Positions 26,869 to 32,488 of a DNA stretch of 32,488 bases are shown piece after piece. The translations under genes and the position numbers were made by a program. Source of the DNA: Methylobrevis pamukkalensis. Lineage in GTDB: Bacteria; Pseudomonadota; Alphaproteobacteria; Rhizobiales; Pleomorphomonadaceae. Location: NCBI RefSeq assembly GCF_001720135.1, contig NZ_MCRJ01000037.1:1-32488 (forward strand), given 5' to 3'. The notes beneath the pieces are model-generated. The model had not been told where the DNA came from. It saw only the letters and a list, made by a program, of their open reading frames with translations, and ran no database searches. Positions within the stretch are counted from its first letter, which is position 1, and the number at the start of each line of letters is the position of its first letter.

Positions 26869-27204
26869 CGTCAGGTTCCCCGTTTTTTTGTGATCTGAAG
26901 GCGGCCGCTTTGCGCGGTCACGCCAGGCTTCCCTTCGGCTCGGGCATGGCGCCCGGCCGCTTGCGTGCCGCGCCGGGCGTCTGGACCTCCTCTTCCAGAG
27001 CCGGCGAAAGCGCAGCGCAGCGCGCGATTACCGGACGTCAGCGTCCACGCTCGCATCAAGGCCGTCTTGGAGGGGGCCGACGGTCAGTTTGTACGCGGGC
27101 GACTCCCATGTCGCAAAAGCGACATGGGCGCGGCATGCGCGCCGGATGTTCGTCCCGCACGAACGGAGCATTGTTCAACGCTCCGGATTTGCGGACCGGG
27201 ATGT
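26869..27204. other. Intergenic region upstream of proX
   Basis: 336 bases without a credible gene; several short frames cross it on both strands, but none has a ribosome site or a recognisable product. A 7-A run on the minus strand directly precedes the GGGGA ribosome site of proX. The region should contain the promoter of the importer operon. Its one clear landmark is the palindrome at 27105-27128. Confidence 0.5.
27105..27128. promoter_or_regulatory. Perfect 10-bp inverted repeat, candidate operator upstream of proXWV
   Basis: Arms CCCATGTCGC and GCGACATGGG flank AAAA. The site is 237 bases upstream of the proX start and 77 bases after the stop of the upstream small gene. It could bind a dimeric regulator of the importer or act as a terminator-like hairpin for the small gene; no T-run follows beyond the loop itself. 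I do not recognise the regulator. Confidence 0.5.
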
Positions 27205-27576
27205 TCAGCGATGCGGGGGCACGCCCTGCCCATCCGACGTCTCGCCGTCCCTTGCGAGCGCGGCGACCGCCGGGGCGGCCTTCGAAATCCCGGGCTGTTC
27301 AGGACCGACCGGGCCTGCGGCCTCGTCCGCGGTCTTCCCCGATCGGGCGCCGCGCCAGCGGCGCAGGATCGCCACCTCGCCGCGGCGGCGCAGGCGCCGC
27401 ACGAAGGGGGAATCGACCGACAGAACGGCCAGGCCGAGCGGGACCATCCAGAAGCCGAGCACCGGCAGGAAGCCGAGCGTGCCGCCGGCGACGAGCCCGA
27501 GGCCGAGCGCATAGCGCAGGGCCGGCGACTGGGGCACCGGCATCTGATGGCCGGCAATGCGAATCTTGCGTGTCAC
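27205..27576 (-). CDS. Small hairpin-type membrane protein of unknown function
   Basis: A 123-residue protein from GTG 27576, with GAGGAAAG eight bases upstream; the frame is open to 27720, but that extension looks non-coding. The N-terminus TRKIRIAGHQMPVPQSP is followed by a hydrophobic stretch from about 22 to 56 (LGLGLVAGGTLGFLPVLGFW, then MVPLGLAVLSVD), probably two short helices joined by FLPVLGFW, then a very basic FVRRLRRRGEVAILRRWRG. The tail is low-complexity and likely disordered. Similar small proteins with a G-FLPVLGFWM-PLG core occur in rhizobial genomes (PGPGW-like transmembrane proteins), with no known function. It is upstream of proX on the same strand but 336 bases away, so co-transcription is uncertain. 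Confidence 0.68.
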   Translation of the reverse strand: MTRKIRIAGHQMPVPQSPALRYALGLGLVAGGTLGFLPVLGFWMVPLGLAVLSVDSPFVRRLRRRGEVAILRRWRGARSGKTADEAAGPVGPEQPGISKAAPAVAALARDGETSDGQGVPPHR

Positions 27577-27707
27577 GTCTACTCTTTCCTCGCCGGAGCG
27601 ATGCTGTCCGGCCCGCAGGCTGGCGACGAATGCCGCGGTCCGGCAATCGTTCCACCCCCTGATCGGCCCCGCGATCCGCCCCTTGTGAAAAGAGTGGTGA
27701 TGAGGGC

Positions 27708-27736
27708 TTGGCAAATCCATACCGCGTGCGCTATAC
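27708..27736 (+). promoter_or_regulatory. Sigma-70-type promoter of tRNA-Asn
   Basis: TTGGCA (27708-27713) and CTATAC (27731-27736) are separated by 17 bases, ending 15 bases before the tRNA. This is the best consensus-like promoter in the window and is correctly placed for the tRNA gene. Confidence 0.65.
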
Positions 27737-27751
27737 GCTCGCCCACGGCAT

Positions 27752-27826
27752 TCCTCGGTAGCTCAGCGGTAGAGCCCTCGACTGTTAATCGAGTTGTCGC
27801 AGGTTCGAATCCTGCCCGGGGAGCCA
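27752..27826 (+). tRNA. tRNA-Asn (anticodon GTT)
   Basis: A 75-nt cloverleaf with CCA encoded. The acceptor stem is TCCTCGG (27752-27758) with CCGGGGA (27816-27822), including one G-U pair, discriminator G. The anticodon GTT is at 27784-27786 in the CTCGA-CTGTTAA-TCGAG arm. The T arm is CAGG-TTCGAAT-CCTG. It is a single-gene unit. Confidence 0.97.
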
Positions 27827-27980
27827 ATTCTTCCACATTTTGTGAATGTCCAAGCCTGACGCCGATTGCGTCCTGGCATGCTCGCGGCCTGTTTCTCCCG
27901 CAGATCCGCGCGCCGCCTGCCCTCTCCTTGCCGGACAGGGGCGACCGCGATCTGCGTGGGACCGCGGCCGGCCGGTGGCC

Positions 27981-29762
27981 TCACTTCTTCACGACATTGG
28001 CATTGCCGATGAGAAGGTCGCGGCCGGCGAAGATGCCGCCGGTGATCTCGATCGCCACGCGCTCGGCGTCGCGGCGGCGGATGTCTTCCATCACCAGGTT
28101 GCGCTCCTCCTCGTCCACTTCCAGGAACTCCAGCGCCTTCGCGCCGAGCGCCATCGATGATTCGAAGGTCTCGCGGATCTGCCAGTCGACTCCGGCCTGG
28201 ATGAGTTTCAGCGCATGTTCCCGGTCGAAGGCGCGCGCCACCACCGGCACCAGCGGGAATTCGGCCTTGGCGAGTTCCGCAATCTTCACGGCGGCCTCGC
28301 GGTCATCCACCGCGATGATGATGACGCGCGCCTCCGCCGCTCCGGCGGCATGCAGGATGTCGAGGCGCGAGCCGTCGCCATAGTGGACCTTGAAGCCGAA
28401 GTCGCTCGCGCTGCGAATCGCATCGGTGTCGGACTCGATGATCGTGATCGAACAGCTGCGGCTGAGCAGCGGCTGGCTGGCGATCTGGCCGACGCGGCCA
28501 AAACCGATCAGCAGCACGCTCGCCGAGAGATTCTCCGCCATTTCCACCCCGTCCATCGAGGGAACGGCCTTCGGCATCAGGCGGTCGTGGAGGATGATCA
28601 TGATCGGCGTCAGCGCCATCGAAAGGATGATCGTGGCCGTCAGGATCGCGTTGGCCTCGGTGTCGATGATGCCGACGGCGGTGGCCGCGGCATACAGCAC
28701 GAAGGCGAACTCGCCGCCCTGGGCCATCAGCACCGCCCGCTCGACCGCCTCGCGGTTGCTCGCGCGGAACAGCCGGGCGACCGCGTAGATGCCGATCGTC
28801 TTCAGGACCATGTAGGCGATGACGGCGACGACGATCAGCTGCCAGTTGGCGGCGATCACGGCGAGATCCAGCGCCATGCCGACGCCGAGGAAGAACAGGC
28901 CGAGCAGGATGCCGCGGAACGGCTCGACGTCGGCCTCCAGCTGGTGACGGAAGGTGGATTCGGACAGGAGCACGCCGGCGAGGAACGCGCCCATCGCCAT
29001 CGACAGGCCGCCGAGCTGCATGGCAAGCGCCGCGCCCAGCACCACGAACAGCGCCGCCGCGGTCATCACCTCGCGGGCCCGGGCCTTGCCGAGCAGGCGG
29101 AACATCGGATCGAGCAGGTAGCGGCCGGCAATGATCAGCCCGGCAATCGAGCCGAGACCGATCGCCACCCCGATCAGCCGGTCTGCGGTCGACACCGCCG
29201 GGCCGGCCGGCGCGAGGAACACCACAAGCGCCAGCAGCGGCACGATCGCCAGATCCTCCAGCAGCAGGATGGCGACGATGCGCCGGCCCTTCGGCAGGTT
29301 GATCGCGCGGCGCTCTTCCAGCACCTGCATGACGATGGCCGTGGAGGTCAGCACGAATCCGGTGCCGGCAACGAAGCTCTGCGCGAGGGGATAGCCGAGG
29401 GCGAGGCCGACGCAGGTCAGGAGGCCGATGCAGACGCCGACCTGGCCGAGGCCGAGGCCGAAGATCTCGCCGCGCATCGCCCACAGCCGGGAGGGCTGCA
29501 TCTCCAGTCCGATGATGAACAGGAACATCACCACGCCGAGTTCGGCGACATGCAGGATCGCCTGCGCGTCGGAAAAGAGCGCAAGCCCGAAGGGACCGAT
29601 CGCGAGGCCGGCGGCGAGATAGCCGAGCACCGAGCCGAGCCCGAGGCGCCTGAACAGCGGCACGGCAATCACCGCCGCCCCCAGCAGCACCACCACCGGC
29701 ATGAGATCGAAGGCCGCATGCGCGGCGGCATCGGCGGCGTGCGAGGCGGATTCAACGGCCAT
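27981..29762 (-). CDS. CPA2-family cation:proton antiporter, KefB/KefC type
   Basis: A 593-residue monovalent-cation (probably potassium) antiporter. About 390 residues form the membrane domain of 12-13 helices, including GYLAAGLAIGPFGLAL, ELGVVMFLFIIGLEM, LTSTAIVMQVLEERRA, ILLLEDLAIVPLLALVVF and FFLGVGMALDL. After a linker, a TrkA-N (RCK) Rossmann domain begins VLLIGFGRVGQIASQPLL, with IIESDTDAIRSASDFGFKVHYGDGSRLDIL the expected nucleotide-binding and acidic segment. No TrkA-C domain is evident. Glutathione gating, as in true KefC, cannot be judged. It starts at ATG 29762 and is monocistronic. Likely roles are pH, osmotic or electrophile stress. No KefF/KefG ancillary oxidoreductase is nearby. 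Confidence 0.9.
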   Translation of the reverse strand: MAVESASHAADAAAHAAFDLMPVVVLLGAAVIAVPLFRRLGLGSVLGYLAAGLAIGPFGLALFSDAQAILHVAELGVVMFLFIIGLEMQPSRLWAMRGEIFGLGLGQVGVCIGLLTCVGLALGYPLAQSFVAGTGFVLTSTAIVMQVLEERRAINLPKGRRIVAILLLEDLAIVPLLALVVFLAPAGPAVSTADRLIGVAIGLGSIAGLIIAGRYLLDPMFRLLGKARAREVMTAAALFVVLGAALAMQLGGLSMAMGAFLAGVLLSESTFRHQLEADVEPFRGILLGLFFLGVGMALDLAVIAANWQLIVVAVIAYMVLKTIGIYAVARLFRASNREAVERAVLMAQGGEFAFVLYAAATAVGIIDTEANAILTATIILSMALTPIMIILHDRLMPKAVPSMDGVEMAENLSASVLLIGFGRVGQIASQPLLSRSCSITIIESDTDAIRSASDFGFKVHYGDGSRLDILHAAGAAEARVIIIAVDDREAAVKIAELAKAEFPLVPVVARAFDREHALKLIQAGVDWQIRETFESSMALGAKALEFLEVDEEERNLVMEDIRRRDAERVAIEITGGIFAGRDLLIGNANVVKK

Positions 29763-30066
29763 GTCTGCTCATTTCTCCCTGGGCAAGGCTGCCGGAGGCT
29801 GTCTTGCGCGGCCCGAACACGGCCCTGTCCTGCCGCAAGCCCGACCCATGATCCAGCCGGATCGAATCGGGTCCGGCCCTCGTGATGATGCTCAGGACAA
29901 TGAGGCGGGCGCGATTTCGTGTCGACCGGACGGTTCCGCCCGCCGGCCGACGCGGTCGTCGCCGTCTGGCGCGGCGGAAACGGATTGGCCTCCCGGTCAG
30001 GATGTCAGACGGCTGCGGGTCCGAGAAGCCCGATCTGCGCATAGCGTCTGTACGGGCGAAGGAAGG
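29763..30066. other. Intergenic region between the antiporter and btaB
   Basis: 304 bases. Frames crossing it on both strands continue antisense into neighbouring genes and lack ribosome sites. One weak GCCGGA/TCCGGC stem lies at 29856-29877. The 3' flank of btaB and the antiporter promoter must be here; no convincing motif was seen. Confidence 0.5.
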
Positions 30067-30690
30067 TCAGCGCGCGGCCGGTCCCGGCGGCAGCGCGGTG
30101 AGCTCTGCTTCCAGGTCATGGCGGGGCGTGACGTGGAACAGCCCCAGCCAACCATGCAGGCCGCGCCGCAGCGGAGCGCCCAGCCCGGCGGCATCGCCGA
30201 AGTCGGCGCAGGCGAAGCCGCCCTCGGGACGGGTCAGGCGCAGACCCTCGCGGATCGCCGCCCGCCAGTCGGGAATCATCGACAGCGCATAGGAGACACA
30301 CACGACATCGAAGGCGGAAACGCCGAAGGCGGCCACCGGATCGAAGGCCGTGGCGTCGCCCTCGGCAAGGCGGATGCGCTCGGAGAGCCCGGCGCGGGCG
30401 ACGTTGGCCCGCGCCGTTTTCAGCATTTCGGCGGAGATGTCGAAGCCGCAGAGCTGCGCGGTCGGGTGGCGCCGGGCGATCTCGACCAGGTTGCGCCCGG
30501 TGCCGCAGGCCATTTCAAGGACGAGGCCGCCGGCCGGAACCGGCATCCGCGCGATCATGGCATCGCGGCCGAGCAGATAGGGCCGGCGCGTCAGGTCGTA
30601 GAGGTGGCGGGTGTGGCGGTACATCCGGTCCATGGCCCGCGCCTGGTCGTGGACCTGTCCCCGCCCGCCCTCCCCGGCGGCCGCGCCCAC
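30067..30690 (-). CDS. btaB: BtaB: SAM-dependent N-methyltransferase of DGTS betaine-lipid synthesis
   Basis: BtaB methylates diacylglyceryl-homoserine three times to make diacylglyceryl-N,N,N-trimethylhomoserine (DGTS). The 207 residues show the family N-terminus MDRMYRHTRHLYDLTRRPYLLGRD, split here as MDRMYRHTRHLYDLT and RRPYLLGRD, SAM motif I LVLEMACGTGRNLVEIARRH, the acidic post-I CGFDISAEML, and VVCVSYALSMIPDWRAAI. The length fits BtaB proteins. A GTG at 30690 gives the longest form; the ATG at 30633 would begin exactly at MDRMYRH and is an alternative. It follows btaA with a one-base gap, so the two are translated from one message, as in Rhodobacter and Sinorhizobium. Confidence 0.92.
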   Translation of the reverse strand: MGAAAGEGGRGQVHDQARAMDRMYRHTRHLYDLTRRPYLLGRDAMIARMPVPAGGLVLEMACGTGRNLVEIARRHPTAQLCGFDISAEMLKTARANVARAGLSERIRLAEGDATAFDPVAAFGVSAFDVVCVSYALSMIPDWRAAIREGLRLTRPEGGFACADFGDAAGLGAPLRRGLHGWLGLFHVTPRHDLEAELTALPPGPAAR

Positions 30691-30691
30691 G

Positions 30692-31909
30692 TCAGGCCGC
30701 CCGGCGGTAGAGGTGGAAGCCGCCGTAGATCGACGACCGGTCCTTCGCCGTGTAGGCGCGCGAGGCCTCGGCCTCGTAGATCCAGTGGCCGAGAACCTCC
30801 GGCGGCAGGGCCTCGGGCAGCGGGCTTTCCTCGCCGGCGGTGCGGAAGATGACGCGGGCGCCGGGGGCGGCGGTCCGCGTGATCTCGCGCCAGAGGTCGG
30901 TCATCTGCGCGGCCGACATCCAGTCCTGCGCATCGAGAAGCACGAAGCCGTCGAGGCCGGCTTCGGCCTCGGTGGCGAGATACTCGGTCATCGAGGCGTG
31001 CAGCGCACGCACGCTGCCGGCGTTGTCCTGGACGCGCTGGTAGTTGTCGCGGTGGAGATAGGCGGGAATGGCGCGGCGGACATCCCGGTCGTAACCGCGC
31101 GAAAACGCCTGCCAGGCGAAGTAGTTGTCTTCCATCGGGAAATCGCAGGCGAGCCGCTCCAGCCGTCGGCGCAGGAGACCGGCCATGTCGCCGTTGGCCG
31201 AGGACGAGAGGTAGGCGAACTGGGCCGGCGGAATGCCGAGGCCGTAGAGCGAGACCGGCATGCGGCAGAGCCAGCGCACGAGGCGGGTGTCGAACACCGG
31301 CGCCAGCGTCTCCTCGAACACGCGGCGCTGCTCCTCGAGGCTTTTCGCCGTCAGCATCCGCCGCGGGTTCTTGCCGTAGGCGCGCGAGATCAGATGAACC
31401 GCGCCGATGAAGCGGCCGAGCAGACCGAACTTGTAGACGTTGCGCGCGAACAGGTTGATGCGCCGTCCGCGCAGGGTGCGGCGCGCCTCCCAGTAGTCGC
31501 GCGTCACGGGGTCGAGCCGGTCGCGCAGGAAGCGGTCGTAGCGTTCGGTGTTCTCCCGCTCGTCGGCATGGCCGAAGAAGCGGAAGAAGGCCTCGTGGTT
31601 CGGCAGGTGCCGGATGGCGGCGATCTTCAGTTCAAGCAGCGCCACATGGGCGGGGTTGAGGTCGACGGCGATGATTTCCTTCGGCGAGGCCACCAGATAG
31701 TTCATCACGTTGCAGCCGCCGGACGCGATCGTGACGAGACGCTTGCCGGGGCCAAGCTCCAGCGCGGCCATGTCGACGTCGGGGTCTTCCCAGATCTGCG
31801 GATAGACCAGTCCGGAAAAGGCCATCGTGAACATGCGTTCGAGCATCCCGCGGCGCGAGGCGAGCGGGCTCGCATGCACGGCGTCCGAAAGCTTCTGATT
31901 CTTGCTCAT
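30692..31909 (-). CDS. btaA: BtaA: SAM:diacylglycerol 3-amino-3-carboxypropyltransferase
   Basis: BtaA moves the aminocarboxypropyl group of SAM to diacylglycerol, the first step to the betaine lipid DGTS, a phosphorus-free replacement for phosphatidylcholine. The 405 residues begin SKNQKLSDAVHASPLASRRG and carry the BtaA/DUF3419 blocks FSGLVYPQIWEDPDVDM, LVTIASGGCNVMNYLVA (SAM site), IIAVDLNPAHVALLELK, the catalytic-region PQFAYL-like PPAQFAYLS, and FVLLDAQDWM. It is full length, with ATG at 31909. Known homologues are induced by phosphate starvation through PhoB; a weak heptamer array upstream (31975-32014) would fit this. It is adjacent to btaB in an operon. Confidence 0.95.
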   Translation of the reverse strand: MSKNQKLSDAVHASPLASRRGMLERMFTMAFSGLVYPQIWEDPDVDMAALELGPGKRLVTIASGGCNVMNYLVASPKEIIAVDLNPAHVALLELKIAAIRHLPNHEAFFRFFGHADERENTERYDRFLRDRLDPVTRDYWEARRTLRGRRINLFARNVYKFGLLGRFIGAVHLISRAYGKNPRRMLTAKSLEEQRRVFEETLAPVFDTRLVRWLCRMPVSLYGLGIPPAQFAYLSSSANGDMAGLLRRRLERLACDFPMEDNYFAWQAFSRGYDRDVRRAIPAYLHRDNYQRVQDNAGSVRALHASMTEYLATEAEAGLDGFVLLDAQDWMSAAQMTDLWREITRTAAPGARVIFRTAGEESPLPEALPPEVLGHWIYEAEASRAYTAKDRSSIYGGFHLYRRAA

Positions 31910-32216
31910 CGCCCCTTGCGTCTCCCCTCCGGACGACGCGCGATTCCCTTCGCCGCCTACCGGTCAGCACAGCAAGCACGACCAGATGACAGGTCCACGA
32001 AGCTTCGGTGACGGCCGTGCGACGACGCCGGCGAAGCGGCCGGCGCTCCCGGATTCCCCCTCTGCGTTGCCTCAGGGCCGCGCACGCACTACAAAGGCCC
32101 GCATGTGCGATTGGCACCGGCCGGGCAGTCCACCTGCGGCAACCCTGCAACACAGGCTGCCATCCCCCGGCGGGGGCCTGGACGAGCGCCTGCCGCCGTG
32201 ACCCGAGAGGCCCGTC
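31910..32216. other. Divergent region between btaAB and the KpsM-like gene
   Basis: 307 bases. A frame at 31902-32201 (+) is open but low in coding character and judged spurious. The region should carry divergent promoters. The btaA side contains the candidate Pho-box array listed separately; the right-hand 150 bases show no motif I can support. Confidence 0.45.
31975..32014 (-). promoter_or_regulatory. Possible degenerate Pho box upstream of btaA
   Basis: On the minus strand an exact PhoB heptamer CTGTCAT (31986-31992) has a second, 5-of-7 heptamer CCGTCAC (32008-32014) exactly 22 bases away, that is, two 11-bp repeat units. The in-between and following heptamers (GCTTCGT, TCGTGCT) match poorly. 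It lies 66-105 bases upstream of btaA. Spacing supports it; the sequence match is weak. Confidence 0.3.
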
Positions 32217-32488
32217 TTGTTCAGCCCCGTCAATGACTTCTTCACGGCTCTCAGCCAGCAGATCAAATCGATCTCTGCGCTGGTCATCCGCGAGTTCCGC
32301 CTGCGCAACAGCTCCAAACCCTTCGCCCAGTTCTATTCGATGATGGGGCTGCTGGGGATGCTGCTCGTGCATCTCGTGCTCGTGCAGATCTTCGGCAAGC
32401 ATGCCCTGATCGGCGACAGCATCCTGCTGTTCCTCGCGCCGCATCGTGCCGATCATGACGTCCGGACGCTGGTGCAGAAGATCTCGGG
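32217..32488 (+). CDS. N-terminal part of a KpsM-like polysaccharide-export ABC permease, cut by the window end
   Basis: About 91 residues are visible. It starts at a TTG (32217) with AGAGG six bases upstream; an in-frame stop lies at 32199. The chain reads FSPVNDFFTALSQQIKSI, then ALVIREFRLRNSSKPFAQFY, then a helix GLLGMLLVHLVLVQIFG, then GDSILLFLA. The order of a cytosolic REF/RET-type start, first helix and an FLA(T/A)GIVP-type segment is that of ABC-2 permeases exporting capsule or other polysaccharides. Between 32438 and 32462 the reading is garbled. Restoring three bases (two in GCGCCGC, one in ACGTCC) would give FLAAGIVPIMTFRTLVQKIS without changing the frame afterwards. The ABC ATPase and remaining helices would lie beyond the window. 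Confidence 0.55.
   Translation, partial: MFSPVNDFFTALSQQIKSISALVIREFRLRNSSKPFAQFYSMMGLLGMLLVHLVLVQIFGKHALIGDSILLFLAPHRADHDVRTLVQKIS

Noticed and set aside
23465..27826. A genomic island bounded by tRNA-Cys and tRNA-Asn
   Set aside because: There is no integrase, no repeat of either tRNA 3' end and no change in base composition; the content is an ordinary importer operon.
27838..27852. A small ACATT/AATGT stem after tRNA-Asn as a terminator
   Set aside because: Only five A/T-rich base pairs and no T-run; too weak to list.
28215..29885. A + strand open frame antisense to the antiporter gene
   Set aside because: A shadow of the antiporter gene; its His/Asp/Arg/Gln-rich translation has no recognisable domain.
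31902..32201. A 99-codon + strand frame ending just before the KpsM-like gene
   Set aside because: It starts within the btaA 5' end, has a Pro/Arg-rich random-looking product and no family resemblance. It more likely covers promoter DNA.

Overview
This is high-GC chromosomal DNA from an alphaproteobacterium, most likely of the order Hyphomicrobiales (Rhizobiales). The evidence is a popZ-valS pair with a tolC-family gene and a pcm-like gene beside it, sdhE directly upstream of mfd, btaAB betaine-lipid genes, and two classes of REP-like palindromes of the kind common between rhizobial genes. No phage, plasmid, CRISPR or transposase gene was found. Most content is core metabolism and maintenance, plus several transport systems.

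Layout. 1-523: the 3' end of an adenylate-forming-enzyme-like gene. 799-1473: a cytoplasmic DsbA/FrnE-like oxidoreductase, convergent with mfd. 1489-5359 (-): sdhE then mfd. 5618-8567 (+): an uncharacterised exported protein followed by exbB, exbD and tonB, a TonB energising operon. 8658-10436 (+): a MASE1-PAS-GGDEF diguanylate cyclase. 10443-13267 (-): pabB, pabA and pabC, the whole chorismate-to-PABA branch of folate synthesis, with 4-nt overlaps. 13504-14862 (+): rimO. 14881-15456 (-): a TetR regulator. 15730-16593 (-): a DUF2459 membrane-anchored protein. 16911-20629 (-): popZ and valS. 20841-23183 (-): pcm-like and tolC. tRNA-Cys lies at 23465. 23703-26868 (-): proX-proW-proV, a glycine betaine/choline-type ABC importer. 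A small membrane protein lies at 27205 (-) and tRNA-Asn at 27752. 27981-29762 (-): a KefB/C-type CPA2 antiporter. 30067-31909 (-): btaA-btaB, which makes the phosphorus-free lipid DGTS. 32217-end (+): the 5' end of a KpsM-like polysaccharide-export permease.

The most striking feature is not a gene. At least eight genes (mfd, pabA, pabB, tetR, popZ, pcm, proW and the terminal permease gene) carry frameshifts, about twelve events in all. In nearly every case restoring one base, usually the second G or C of a GG/CC pair, rebuilds an ordinary full-length protein. This looks like systematic under-calling in a draft sequence rather than mass gene decay. Those genes are therefore listed as CDS, with the shift position given. 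I found no convincing novel multi-gene system. The best leads are the uncharacterised partner protein of the TonB operon, several perfect inverted repeats (537-558, 15675-15688, 27105-27128), and an RNA hairpin whose pairing works only on the minus strand (22462-22493).
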